Below are positions 1-12,389 of a stretch of DNA of 64,000 nt, piece after piece. The position numbers and the translations under genes are program-made. The stretch is from Dactylis glomerata (lineage: Eukaryota > Streptophyta > Magnoliopsida > Poales > Poaceae). Each line of letters opens with the position of its first letter. Position 1 is the first letter of the stretch. Location: positions 372,001-436,000 of the forward strand of contig QXEO01001819.1 in the NCBI GenBank assembly GCA_007115705.1. The letters run 5' to 3'. The notes beneath the pieces were generated by a model, which worked only from the letters and a program-made list of their open reading frames with translations, searched no databases and was not told the origin of the DNA.

Positions 1-748
1 AAATTGTAGGGAACTATCCCACATGGCAATGACTTCAAAATTCAAAGGGAGTGTACCACTTGGATAAAGGAGATAGATTACAGACTGGGATGATCCCATT
101 TCTTTCTGACAAAGTGACAATTTTCATCCTTAGATAGGAAGAGAAGCTTATTTTACAAACTAATTGATATTCAAGTAAGTTTTTTAAGTAAGAGGCCAGT
201 TTGATGCTACGACCAAGGAATGGGTACTTTTGCTTAACAGTAGAAACCTAGTTTATCAGCTTTGAGATCTGATCGGGAAAATCGAATTCGGTAGGTTGGA
301 GTAAATGCTATTCCAAATAAACTGTCTGCTCTATTATTTTAGTCGTCCTGTTCTTGCCATTTTGTTCGATTTTTATTTATTTCTAGGACCCTAGGTAGTG
401 ACAGGAGTAATATTACAATTTACAGATGAACATATAGTAGGAACTCATGTTCATTTGAATAAAAAAGTTAATTATGTACCACAATTCAAGTGGTGAATGG
501 TGATGACTTAACTTAGGTGGTGGATTCTAGTTGCAATTTTAGCTTGTCTTTAATCGCATGAAACACATCATGGGTGTATATGAACTTGGTGAAAATTTGT
601 GTGGTGTGTGCATGACCGATATGGCTCTCTTTTCGTTGATTTGAGAACTTTTCTTGTCAGTTATCAGTAATAGCAGTGTGATGTTGTACCCATTCTAATA
701 GCCTGAAATTGTTGCCTCACTTATTTATTCTGCCTTTTTCCCTTGAAG
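1..748 (+). other. Partial intron of the topoisomerase gene
   Basis: No reading frame here resembles the expected upstream topoisomerase exon, and the stretch is AT-rich. It ends in an acceptor AG at 747-748 directly before the first recognisable exon, so it is read as the end of an intron that begins off the window. The exon with the catalytic Tyr-Met-Arg-Thr motif, which normally comes just before the first visible coding block in this family, was searched for by eye and not found. Confidence 0.6.
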
Positions 749-3700
749 ATTTCTAATGAAGCTGCAGAAGATATTCGTTCATTAGTGAAAGAGAGGTATA
801 CTCTATTGGAACATGTTGTCAAACCTGTTTTACTTAGCTTTTTCAGGGTTGCTAGTCTTCATCTTTAATTTGTGACTTGCGTCCCAATAATCCGGATTAG
901 TATTTGAGTTATCAATTTCACAAAGAGGAAGTTTTGCATTTTTTTTTCATTTTTCTCATTGTCCAGGATTTTTGGGATGTGTATTATGTGAGACAGTGAG
1001 AGAGAACATTTCAGATTACTAAATTTTTTGAACTCTTCAATCATGACGACTAGCGAGCTTTGTTGTATCATTTTATGTGATTGTTTATCTTCCTCTCTGA
1101 TCTTGTTATTCTTTAGAAGCTACTTTGAGGCAATCAGTGTCTTGGTAGTTTAGCATTTTACCTTCCTGTTTGTCAGGATGACACCTGGGGCGTCCATTCT
1201 TGTTAACAAGTATTTGTTGTAGGTATGGTGAGCAGTATGCATCAGAGGATATTAGGAAGTACTTGAAGAAGGTGAAAAATGCTCAAGAGGCCCATGAAGC
1301 TATAAGGCCCACCAGCATAAGGAGGTTGCCATGTAATAAACCCACCTGTAGTTTTGTGTTTACTCTATTGCGGATGCTGCACTATCAAATATTATCTGTT
1401 CTCTGTGTCATCTCTCAAGTTTCTGACTACCTCTGATAGTTCTGAAAAACATACTGGGTACATGCTGGTTGGCTTCATGTGTTGCAGTTTTCATGTATAC
1501 ACTATTTGACACTTCACGCCCATCGACAGCTCTGATTGCTAAAGCTCTCATTAACTAAAGGTGCTTCCCATTTGTTCCAATGGGGAGAGATTGGATGAGG
1601 ACGATTTGAAGTAGAATGACATTAGGTAAAGGAGAGCTGCAGTTGGGGGAGGAATAAACCAAAAAGGGACCCAGTCGAAAGGGCAAGACCATTGTAGGAT
1701 TTTCGGGGTCATTGGGCACCTGTGACCCCAGACCGTAGCTCCTTTGGCCCATTCTCTTCCCTTGTTGCCGGCAGCAGTAACAAAGGCTGGCAACCTGTTG
1801 GCCAAACTTCTCCTATGATTCCTTTGGCTTCCTTCTGCAGTATCTGGTGGCATGTTGATTTTCCTGGGTCGTGGCAGGAGCTGGTTAGCATGCGTGTGGG
1901 GTGGGGGAGTGAATATATTTATACATATTTGTGTGTGTATTTGAGTTGTTTTTCTATGTCCTTGTAAGTTGTCATATACTTGCTGTTTCATAATTACCAT
2001 AACCGTATTTTATATCACCTCTTGATTCATAATAAATAGTATTGTTTTGCCATCTGTTGTTTTTAGCTTAATTTGCTATCTGTTGTGAAACATGCTGTAT
2101 GATTGATCTGTTGATAATGAACTATGGGTATGCTTGAAGTCTGCATGCGCTGTATGACTGAAAGAGCAACCGGAAGCATGAGTTTCAGTTTCAGAATTAA
2201 GAGTAGCTAATGTATTCTCTTTTTCTTGCCAAATGTTCTGTAGCATCTCTTGTTCTCGAATATATTTTAGCATTATAGTTTTGGTTCTTGTTTTTGATGT
2301 ATATTATATCTCTTGCAGCGTCTTTGGTTGGAATACTCAATGAGGATTGTTTGAAACTGTACACTCTAATATGGAGGAGAACAATGGCTTGCCAAATGGA
2401 AGCTTCCAGAACTGAGCTGGTTGGTTACTATTTTACTTCATTTTTTTTTTCAAAAGAGGGCAAGCCCCAGCCGCTGCATCAATTGATGCATATGGCCTAA
2501 GTTTTACTTCATTTTTACCTCTTATTTTATTTTATTCTATTCTTTAGGATGTTACTATAAATGTCTTTACAGAGCTCTATTGTCTGCAGTAATGTCTTGC
2601 ACCAGGACCTAGATTTATCTAGATCAAAGATCTCACTCTACACTTAATTTTTAAGATTCGAGAATGCAAATAGTTTATTACGCCAATCAATCCTCTCTTC
2701 ATTAAAAACTGTGAATAACATCTGCTTTCTGTTTGAAAGAACTCTGAATTCAACAAGTTTGCAGCGCATTGGTAGTGTGCCGCTCACATGTCCATATAAT
2801 CTTTGCTGGTCAAGTTGACCTTAGATTAAAAACTCCCTCTCAGCTAGCTTTGAAAAATTTACTAGGTGTTAGAATTAAGAGGGATTTGTAAGTTGGCGTC
2901 TAATCAAGCAAACCTAGGTTCATTTTTTCTGGTTAATCTACAGAAAAGAATTGAACATAGGATTGCATTTTTTTAAGAACACTGTTTCTGATCAAACTTT
3001 TTGCCAAAATTGTCGTGCTGGTGTCTGTTATCAGTTTATAAGCACTCTGTTTTCACAACTATCAGCAAACCATCTTATGAAAAGACCAAAGAAGTATAGA
3101 AGGCTGGCCATGCTAGCCATATAAGTGAAATTCCTTACCCATGAACCTTTTTGATTTGGATTTCCAGTATTTTCAATAAAATTTCATGCTTAGTTGCTTA
3201 CTAATTGTATTGTAGATCCAAGTTGATATTGGTAATCCTGAAGGAGACATGACTTTTCATTCATCTGCATCAAGGCTTGACTTCAAGGGGTACCAAATCG
3301 TGTATGAGGTAAGTTCTAAATATAATTCATGTAGGCTTCTTGATCCTCTGTAGCTCAGTTATGTTTACCTCGGTAAGAAAATATGTTCATTGTTTCCTAA
3401 ATAGCCTGCCTCACTTTTCTTTATGCTACTTTGGTCAGTTCATGAGTAGAAACTATGCTGTATTATCTCACTAACAATATCATTTCGTGCTTCAAGGGAT
3501 GATTACATAATTGTTTTGGCCCTTATCATCTGAGTAGCCTTAATTTGGTTTATGTCCATTATGTTGTGAGCTCGTCCACACAAACAGCAAAGGAGGTGCT
3601 CAGCGCCTGCGGCTAGATATAAATGTGATTAGGTTCCTTTTAGTTAATTTCATGGGCCTTAAGCGAATTAGTTAAGATTTGACCAGATTCTGTTTCTCTA

Positions 3701-6700
3701 TTACATGAAGTTGTTAGGTCCTCTACCCCTCTTCGAAAGTTGGAGTTAAATTAAGCAAATGATGAAGGAGTTTCTCTCTTCTTCCTTGCCCAACTGGGGC
3801 GAGTGTCCTCTCCTATTTGGGTAAATATAGATGAAAAATACATCCCAGGTTAGATGCGGATATAAATCATGAACGAGGTCAAGCTAAAATTCAATCTAGT
3901 ATAAGCTCATCACATATTCCCTTCCGATTTTTCCTTTGTTTGCCTCCCAATTATAGAAACCATTCTTTTTTTTGCAGTACTTAATGAATCTGTTTCTCTT
4001 CTCTTACTCTTCCATGTGGAATATGGGTTTTGATTCCCAGAAGTTGGGTATAAATCTCCCTGATGGACGTTTCCGGTTTTCTGAGAAACTTTTGTCTAGT
4101 GTCTAGAAGGACAATCTGTTTGTAAAATCTAGTATTCAACTGGCCGTATGGGATGCAACAAGAATTGTACATGTTGTATGCATAAAATGAGGATCAGGGT
4201 GTGCTTAATGGCTTCAAGTCTCAATTCTCAACTGGTATTGATTTTGAAAACGATTGTTTTTAAAGCTGGTTCTTGCTGGTTAATTTGTGAAGTATACACA
4301 AGGTATAATATGTTGCTAAGTATAATCAATTGATCATTAACCTGTTTGTTTGTGATGTTTCTTAATGAACTTATTCGAAGTTTTTATCTTTGACTGATGC
4401 AATATTGATGCATGCATTTCCATTTTCTTATGCTATGTATGGGAATAAAATATGCCCTGTTTTCGCCCCTAAATTTATTGAGTAGTTTTTCTAAATTGAA
4501 TTTGCTTTGTCTTGTGTTGTGCACAACCATGGAATTTTTCATTGATTCCCTGGTGGAGTTTGCGATCTCCTTTTCTTCACAGGATGTCTCTTCTCTTACC
4601 GTTGCTCAAATGCACAAATTTATGCTGATTCATCACTATCTCTACTTTTAAGTGGGCAACATATCCTATGCATCCGATACCTTATCTATATCCGTGTATC
4701 CATCGTACCTCAGCTCTTGGGTCATGATCGCACCTCCGACTTTCTCTTTAGAATTTTTTACACTTACACGCCCGCCAAAACATGAAGTATGTGCTCCCCA
4801 CAAGAGTCCTTCAGGCATCGCCTGCCGCTGGCGCGTGACATGTCACTTGCCGGACACTGTTTTCTTGCCATGCAGTGGAGGAACGACAGTCCTAGACCGA
4901 GGTGTACTGGTGTGTCTTGGCCGGATGGTGCTTGAGTCAACTCATCGAGAGCTGCACGCGAGTGCAAGCCACCCAATTGTAGTCGCTGGTCCATACGACT
5001 TCACTGCTTGGCTTGGTGCCTTTAATCTCCGGCAGACTGGTGAGAAAGGGCGCCCAGCAGGCCCGACCCCTGCAGCTCGTCAGAATGTAGCAGTGGCACA
5101 TTCGTAGGTCAAAGCACCTCTCTTGTCTGTTCTATTTTGGAGGGAACGCTCTAATCTGGCTGGCTTCATAAGCATGACAAAAGAAATCGGAGTCTATAGA
5201 AAAGGGGAAAGTAATGGATCAATCCTAAATATGAATTGGTTAGTGCATATCAAGAGAAGCACATGAACCAGCTCCCTTGCCATGGTTTGTTACCAAATAT
5301 CAACATTTTGAATTGTTGATTCATAAGATGGGGGGGGGGGGGGGGGGGGTTATTGCAAACCAATAGCATCTTAAGTGCCCCGGCGGGCGTCTAAATGCAA
5401 ATTAGTTAAGGCTTCAATTCAGTGCATACGATTCAATCAGGAGGTTAAGAACCGATGGATACACGGATACACAGAATCTATCGGATGCATAGAATACATT
5501 GCCTTGTAAGTGTTATGCATAAGCTTCTATTTTTTCCTTCAAGGTGCCGATGATTAAGCTTTACCATGGATAGGAAGATGGTTGTATGATACAAAAGGAC
5601 TATGTGCCCAGCATTCAGTATTATGAGGTTATTAAACCCACTAATGAGAGAATGTGTCACTCGTAGGATACTGAAGCGAGTGGGTCCAGTGAAAACCCTG
5701 AAGGAGAAGCTGCGCATCTGGAAAACTTTGAGGCCTTATCCAAATTAGAGGTTAGCAGCTTCTGATTTGCCTCTGGCCATACCCTTTCTGTACCCATTGT
5801 TTTCACGTGACCACAGATTGCTGGCCAGCATTAAACCATGTCATAGCACATCTCCTTTTTCTCAGATGAAGGATTTGGTATCTCCAGTTAACGTGCATCT
5901 TGGGCAGCACTTCACTAAACCTCCATTCCGCTATTCTGAGGGTGCATTGGTCAGTAATAACTTCTGGTTTGGATTTTAACTCGTTCCTCTGATCATTGCC
6001 CATGCCTGAAATAAGGTTTTCTGATTATTTTTGTTCTGTAACATATGATGTTCACTTTATGCCTTATAATATCCAGATTAAAAAGATGGAAGAACTTGGA
6101 ATAGGAAGGCCCTCTACATACGCTTCTATAATGAGGGTGTTGCAGGTAGCCTAATGTGCTATTTTTTGTTATGCCCAAAATACATCCCATTGGCTTTCTT
6201 GAATGGCCTTGTAGCTATTTATAATATGTCTCATGATTTTTGGGTTAAGTCCCATGAGCATACTGAATTACATGTTTGGATTTGCTGGCTCATGTAGCTG
6301 CCCCTGGAGTGTGGCACATGGCCATATGCCATAAAGCTCACATGTGCCATGCGGTAATTTGCTTTGACCATGCAAACCGTAGGGGAGTCCCCTACGCGCC
6401 ATGCGGTAATTTAGTAATGCATGGCACAGTTTACCTTTGGGTTGCTGGGAGAGTTTTTCAGAAACTGGCTTACTAGACTGAGTTCTGGTAATGGACTAAA
6501 AGGCCTCCTCCATGGTTAGTGGTTACTGACTAGTATGCTCAGGGTAGTTTACATATTTAATTGGGCTGAGTACAAATAACAAGTTTTGATAACAGTAACA
6601 CATGGCTGAGCCCAACAGAGTTACAAAGGTTTAGTGATTCATCATGTGCCAGTTCTAGTTTCATTCATACCATTTGGGTGTACCTTTTCATTAGCAGCTA

Positions 6701-9700
6701 CTTGTGCAAATGGATAATAGTTTCTGCCATACTTGTGACATCCAGGACCGGAAATACGTTACAATAAAAAGTCGAGTTCTGCACCCTGAATTCCGTGGTA
6801 GAATGGTATGTTGTTGTTCCTTATGTGATCTTCACCCTTCTACAAATATCAACTTTTGTTGTGATATCATCTGATTTTTTGTATGTTGGTTTAAATAGAA
6901 ATAATGGTGACAACTACGTGCATTATGTTATCTCCAATGACAGTGCATTTGCGTACATTGTAGCAAGGCATCATGTTTGTAACTGTACCTTTATTACTCT
7001 TTCTCTTGACTCTTATTATCAGGATGGCTTAACTTGCTAAAACCCGTATATATTGCTCTGCATATCATTTGCTCTTTACAAGGGTAAATGTTTCATGGTT
7101 CTCCAAATACCCAATTAATTACACCTCACCAGTTATTTCATTTTTCCGCAGTTTAATTTTGTTGCATATGGTTTTAGCCTGTGTTTAAGGCATTCTTTCA
7201 GCTCACCTAGCTGAGGTTGTTTATTATGAACTTATTTCAGTTTTGTTATGTCTAATTTGACATGCTCAATGCCATCTGCTTCTTAGGTCTCAGCATTTCT
7301 TTCGCATCTTTTCTCTGAGATCGCTGATTACAGCTTTACCGCTAACATGGAGACTGAGGTACTAAACATTTTTCAGCCTATAGCTTTGTTTACATTTTCT
7401 TATATAATCTGTACTTTTTCGTTACTGTGGTTTCAACCAGCTTGGCTGGCAGTTTAGGTAAATATGAAATTCCAGGAAATCTGGAGGTGTGTTCATCTGT
7501 AGAAAGTGAGACCCACATACGTTGAAAAGAAAGGCTGTATTCGTAATTTCTTCTTGCTTTAAAGAATATTATCAATAATATTACCTAGATATGTGTAACC
7601 AGTTCAAAATATGAAAAATTGTTTGGCCACTTGCTGCCTCACGTCCACCCAGCATTATGGCTGCAGAACAGTATTGGGATTATAATTCTGTATCCATTAT
7701 GGGGAAACTTGTCATGCCAAGTAGACATTAAAAAGACTGATACTAGTAGTTGTACAATAAATTAAAATCCCCATACTCAATGTTGGCCATGTGTGCATGT
7801 TCAACTGTGTTCTTCCATTTGAGCAATATCAAGCTGCGCAGAGGAGTTGCATAAAAATCAGAATTTGAAGCAGGCTATTACAAATTGAATTCTGTAGGAG
7901 AAAAGGGTTTTCATCACAATCTACGATTGAAATACTATACGAAGAAACTTGGGACATTATCCAAATATGTTAATAAGCCTGTTTCGATAAGGTGGTCTTC
8001 ACAGAGGTAGACTTTAGGGATTTGGCAAGATTTTTGTTATTCTTTGCTTAATGGAAATAAATAACAATATACGCAGCAACCTAAGATGGATATCTAATGC
8101 GAGACAAATTAACTCAAGATAATTCTATATCTGAATTATCCAGATGTGTGCATCTAAGAAATCTGAATATGAAGAGGCGCATTCCAGCAGGGTGGCTCCT
8201 ATTCAATGTGCACATTCTCCTATTGAGTTTGTTTGAACAAGCTGCATCACTGTTTATCCTTTCTCTAAATCTTTGCTCAATAATCATAAAAGCATCAAAC
8301 ATACAGAGTCAAGAGGGAGTTCTACCCTAAAGCTTTGATTGGCAACCGGATGGTCCCTTTTCCTTAATGATGAGCAATGATGAATTGTTAAATAGACATA
8401 GTTTTCTTGTTCTAATGATCCTATTAATGTTTATTTTTTGCTACATAATAGCTAGATAATGTTTCTGCTGGGTCAACTGAATGGAAGGGCCTCCTGAAAG
8501 ATTACTGGGAACGATTCAACAAATATTGTGGAGATGCTAGTCAATGGGATGTCAGAACGGTAATGTTTTGTGGTACCTGGGAAAATATCTGTACCCTTGC
8601 CCCACATGGTTATTTTCCTAGAACAACTAGTAGTTGCATGAGGTTATCGCTCTAAGTTTTCTATTACAAGACACTTCATTATTGAAACTTTAATCTACAT
8701 TGAATTACCCACTTGTTGCAGGTAGAGAGAATGCTCGAAGAGAAATTCTCTTCTATCCTCTTTCCAGACCTTGCCAGCGATAGTAGGATTTGCCCTAGGT
8801 ATTTTTTTAATTAAGCTGTTTACGAAGTCTAATTTTGGCACCCCAAAAATAGATGTTTGCATAAATTTTTCAGGTTAAGTTGGCATGGTAAACCTTCGAT
8901 GCTACCTTATCATGCTATGCATTAACCATGTTTCTTCCTTAATACTTAACATTGCTTGCTGAATATCTGCAGTTGTTCTGAAGGAACCCTGAGATTCAAA
9001 GTTAGTAGGTATGGCGAAGGCTATTTTATTGGCTGTGATCGGCATCCAAAATGCAAGTATGATCTTGTTATCCCTTCTATTGAACGTTAAATACCTTGTA
9101 TTTGAGCTTAATCTCTGCTGTAATCCTTGTTTTCTCCTGTTACAAGCTGTAATTTCCGCTGCAGTTTTTTGATTGTAACTGGATATTGTCATATCTTTAA
9201 TTGCGTGGACAAAATCAATTAAACTTAATGACTAAACCAATTATGATAGGCATATCGCTCGCACATTATCAGATGAAGATGATGATAATGAAGCCTCTGA
9301 GGAAACTCCAAGGTCTTTTGAGCCGAGGCTACTTGGTCTCATGCCTGATAAAAGCGAAAAGGTTTTTTTAGGCAGTCCGTGATGTATCTGGCTTTATTTA
9401 TAGCTCAGCTACTAACTGTATGACATTTTTGGTCATTATATAGGTGTTTTTGAAACAAGGTCCTTATGGTTACTACATCCAGGTTGGAGAGGATAAGAAA
9501 GGAGTGTCTCAGAAAAGAGCTCCTCTTTCTGAGGTAATTATTACATTACTTTTGTAAATTGTCCTTCCAGAAGCTTACGACAGATATCTTTTGTCTTTGA
9601 ACCTACTTTGCAGGTCAAAGATATTGACTCTATCACTATCAAAGATGCAATTGAGCTATTGCAGTATCCGAAAAATCTGGTATGCTTTTCTATAAATTTT

Positions 9701-10151
9701 AGATCTTTGTATGCGTTGTTGAGTTGAAGCATGACACTATCATTGCCAACAGGGAAAACATCCCGTTGACGAGCAACCGGTGCTGATGACACATTCTAAA
9801 GCTGGATTTAGTGTCCGGCACAGGAGAACCCTTGCTCCAGTGCCAAAGGTACGTGTTTGTTAATACCGTAAACCAGACGAAAATGGGATTCTATGTTGGT
9901 AGCATTCTCGTCAACTCCTTATGAATTTTCATTTATAGAAATCTTGTGCAATTACATTATACAGTTTTTAGTTTGGAAATTCTCGTTTCAATTCGTAACA
10001 ATGCCTTGAAAATGTGTGATGACAGAGCGAAGACCCAAAGAAGATCACGCTTGAGCGTGCAGTGAAGCTTCTGAAGGGTAAAAATGTCAAAAAGTTTGGT
10101 CGACCAAAGGGAAAAACTAACAAAGATGCAGAAGTCATTGAATGGCATTAA
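749..10151 (+). CDS. DNA topoisomerase I, bacterial type (type IA), 3' part, 17 exons
   Basis: Type IA topoisomerases relax negatively supercoiled DNA by passing one strand through a transient 5'-phosphotyrosine break. Plant copies of this bacterial form are generally organelle-targeted; the targeting end is off the window. Exons: 749-795, 1223-1332, 2319-2419, 3216-3308, 5667-5750, 5866-5949, 6077-6145, 6746-6805, 7287-7358, 8452-8559, 8722-8798, 8973-9056, 9250-9361, 9444-9533, 9614-9679, 9753-9848, 10026-10151. They total 1479 nt (492 codons plus TAA) in one open frame, with GT-AG at every junction. Family signatures in order: VKNAQEAHEAIRPT (exon 2), LIWRRTMACQMEASRTE (exon 3), RYSEGAL then GIGRPSTYASI (exons 6-7), a four-cysteine zinc finger CPSC...GCDRHPKC (exons 11-12), and two C-terminal repeats beginning KQGPYGYYIQVGE and THSKAGFSVRHR (exons 14-17). 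The Toprim domain and catalytic tyrosine are missing only because the window starts inside the gene. It appears functional. Confidence 0.93.
4655..5503. mobile_element. Mutator-like element with GC-rich cargo, inside topoisomerase intron 4
   Basis: The ends are long inverted repeats: about 50 bp from 4655 (starting GGCAAC, containing CTATGCATCCGATA and CCGTGTATCCATCG) match the reverse complement of about 50 bp ending at 5503, with a few mismatches. The flanking 9-mers ttttaagtg (4646-4654) and ttgtaagtg (5504-5512) agree at 8 of 9 bases. A 9-bp target duplication with long TIRs is the hallmark of Mutator-like elements. The interior at about 4770-5105 is much richer in GC than the intron and holds a 151-codon open frame (4652-5107), which overlaps the TIR and is not claimed as a gene. 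No transposase is visible, so it is non-autonomous and may be a Pack-MULE. Confidence 0.75.
5330..5349. repeat. G20 homopolymer
   Basis: Twenty consecutive G on the plus strand inside the Mutator-like element. Runs like this are unstable and prone to sequencing error, so the exact length is uncertain. Confidence 0.85.
6378..6396. repeat. Short perfect hairpin in intron 7
   Basis: Nine-base arms CGTAGGGGA and TCCCCTACG are separated by one G. The word CATGCGGTAATTT occurs on both sides (about 6347 and 6400), so this may be the core of a small decayed inverted-repeat element. No target duplication was found. Confidence 0.35.
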
Positions 10152-11025
10152 GTGATCAGTTGTTACCGAATCCAGACTTGCTCACGCTCAGAACTAGTAA
10201 CACAGGTCCAACACAAATTCAGAGTGGGTCAACAGTAAGAATGAGTAGGCAGTATTTATACGATTGGTTTGGTCTGCCCAACTGCCGTGGATACATTCGC
10301 AGTTATGCTTCTGGAGTCATATCAAGAATTATTTAACGGAGGGAGTAGAATCTGAGCTAAGATGCTCATGTCTTTCCGAGTTGGAATTAATTGGTTGATT
10401 TCTTCATGCTAGGATATGTACTGCAGTCAGTCAAGGCTGATCTCCCCGCACTTCATTCTTTTATGGTTCAACTGTAGAGAGAACTCAGATGAAGGATAAC
10501 TTACCGGATTATACACCCATAGGTTTTTGCTACTCCTGTTTCGTAATTATTTTAACTTGTAAGTAGCTACACTATCATAAAATCCTACGGTCGAATGTGA
10601 CAGTCCTTTGTTCCTAATTAAAGGAGTTCTGGATGTAGAGGCCACTGATTTTGTACGTCTTTTTTTATGTTGAGGACAAATTGCTGGTTCGAGGCAAGTA
10701 ACTGGAGGTTTTGGTGGTCAGTTGAAAGATGACTTGGATTGCTATGTATGGCTTCACTTTTTTAGACGAGGATTTACGTTTGCACAACTATTTGTTATTG
10801 CGTGGTATACTACAAGGGTACAACTTTTCTGCCTGACCCTCTGCTACATAAGCGTAGCTGCGTAAGCATAATGAACTTTGTGGTTTTCTCAATCTTGAAA
10901 ATTTGAGTCCTCAACATGAATTGTCTTGTAGAACATCGCCAACGGAAGGAGCAGAAGGAAGAAGTGAAGAAGGGACCGTCAAAAACAGGACAAGAATACC
11001 TAGAGCTGTAAGAAGCAGAAATACA
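10152..11025 (+). other. Topoisomerase 3' UTR and spacer
   Basis: Non-coding, AT-rich DNA after the stop codon at 10149-10151. The polyadenylation site cannot be fixed from sequence alone. A word AACGGAGGGAGTA at about 10335-10347 resembles the terminus of a Stowaway MITE, but no matching second end was found. No gene is seen. Confidence 0.5.
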
Positions 11026-11390
11026 GTTTTGATCTGGGGTGCACATGCTCTCTTTATTTAGAAAACAAATTTTAAAATATTAAAAAAGTTAGAAAAAAAT
11101 ATTCGCTCATTTATGTCAACATTGTATGAGCTCACTCAATGTTTCATGAAAAAAAAATGATATTTTTCACGGCCTATGCACACACAAAAAAAGCCTCATG
11201 GAAAGGCTTATTTTACCACCTAAATTTGTCTTTTTTGCATATGCTGCACAAAAAGTCGGTTTTTTTAAATAACTTTGTGAGTAAGTAGAATGTGAAGATG
11301 TACATATGACAGTTGTAATTTTTTGACATTTTAAAATATGTTTAAAACATATTCAAAATAAAGGAAGCATTTGCACCCTAGAGCCAAAAC
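11026..11390. mobile_element. MITE-like element with imperfect terminal inverted repeats
   Basis: The left end (gttttgatctggggtgca, then atgctctctttattt) pairs with the reverse complement of the right end (gttttggctctagggtgca, then aatgcttcctttatttt), giving about 40 bp of imperfect TIR. The roughly 300-bp AT-rich interior has no ORF. Size and structure fit a MITE, but no target duplication was found and the superfamily is not assigned. Confidence 0.5.
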
Positions 11391-11720
11391 GCCTTGTCCA
11401 GGAAGCGGAAATGGTGAACAAGGAAGAAGAATAGTGTCGTGAGAGAGTCGGCCAAGACAGCTGCCTCCCAAGTGACATATTTAGTGCCCTCAACGATTCA
11501 TAGTACTGAAAATTTCAAAATGTGGTGCATGCGATTATACATCAGACAACGGTGGCGAGGAGCTCCTCTACATTTCTCCCCAGTGTAGGTCTTGTTATAG
11601 TGCCTTATTAATTTCAATACTGGGAGGGGACAGTGGTACCAAGAGGAAATGCATAAACAATGAAATTGTGGAGACCACAAGGTACCACTATCCTCTTCCA
11701 GTTCAATCAGTGACACAACT

Positions 11721-12005
11721 TAATCATTGACCCATGGTTAATATCAAAGAACTCCTCAAATCTAAGCAGACAAATGCAAAAACAGAGTAAAATAGGTGGT
11801 CTTATTTCATTGCCTCATTGATTTCAGCGTAGAACGATGCACCAGTGTCACTAAGAGAACATGCACAAGCGATTTTGTTGGGCACGGCACAAGGTGACGC
11901 TGATTCGTCAGCTTAACCAATTAATGATAGATTGTAATCATTTACCATGGTTAACAACAGAAGAACGCATCAAAATTAAGCATAGAAATGCTGAAACAGA
12001 TCAAA
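11721..12005. repeat. Diverged direct repeat, 70-bp units 214 bp apart
   Basis: Unit 11721-11791 (starts TAATCATTGACCCATGGTTA) aligns with 11935-12005 (starts TAATCATTTACCATGGTTAA) over about 70 bp at roughly three-quarters identity by eye. It looks like an old local duplication. On the minus strand both copies lie in the presumed leader intron of the candidate exon at 12188-12389. The remaining DNA between 11391 and 11950 shows nothing recognisable. Confidence 0.55.
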
Positions 12006-12187
12006 GCTAAGCGCACACGAAATACCCTATCAGGAATAGTATTTTTTCCCGGATAGGTACCGAATCTAACCCTAACAAATTCAAGCGCAAGTGCATACCA
12101 ACGTAAGCCCTTATCTATGACATCTGTCACAACAGATCTATGTTTCTTTGGTTCGGTGTGGTTCGCAAAGCTTGGATTAGCACTTAC

Positions 12188-12389
12188 CACCATAGCCGAG
12201 TACATCAAGGTCGCGATGACATGAGGAAGTGCGGTGGAGCATGTGTGGGTACGTCCAGTGACCTCGGTCGTCGCCGTCTTTGTCGCACCAGATCCAGACG
12301 TTGGTGGTTGCAACGAGGATAGAGAGGAGTCGGAGAGGAACCGCTAGGGAGAGGGAGCGAAGTATGGAATAAGAGGAAGGGTGGTGAGG
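12188..12389 (-). pseudogene. Possible leader exon of an unknown minus-strand gene, truncated by element A
   Basis: On the minus strand this stretch is GC-rich, opens with pyrimidine-rich leader-like sequence (CTCCCTCTCC), and ends in a good 5' splice site ATGGTG|GTAAGT at 12187/12188. The following DNA is AT-rich and intron-like. An open frame runs across it but starts at TTG and does not match a family I know. Element A begins at 12390, so any promoter upstream would have been moved about 17 kb away. It could equally be a chance open stretch. Confidence 0.25.
12385..12389. repeat. Target duplication of element A, left copy (TGAGG)
   Basis: Identical to 29357-29361 immediately after the right LTR, which fixes both ends of element A. 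Confidence 0.9.

Noticed and set aside
10335..10347. Stowaway MITE end (AACGGAGGGAGTA) after the topoisomerase gene
   Set aside because: No matching inverted end or TA duplication nearby; the word alone is too short.
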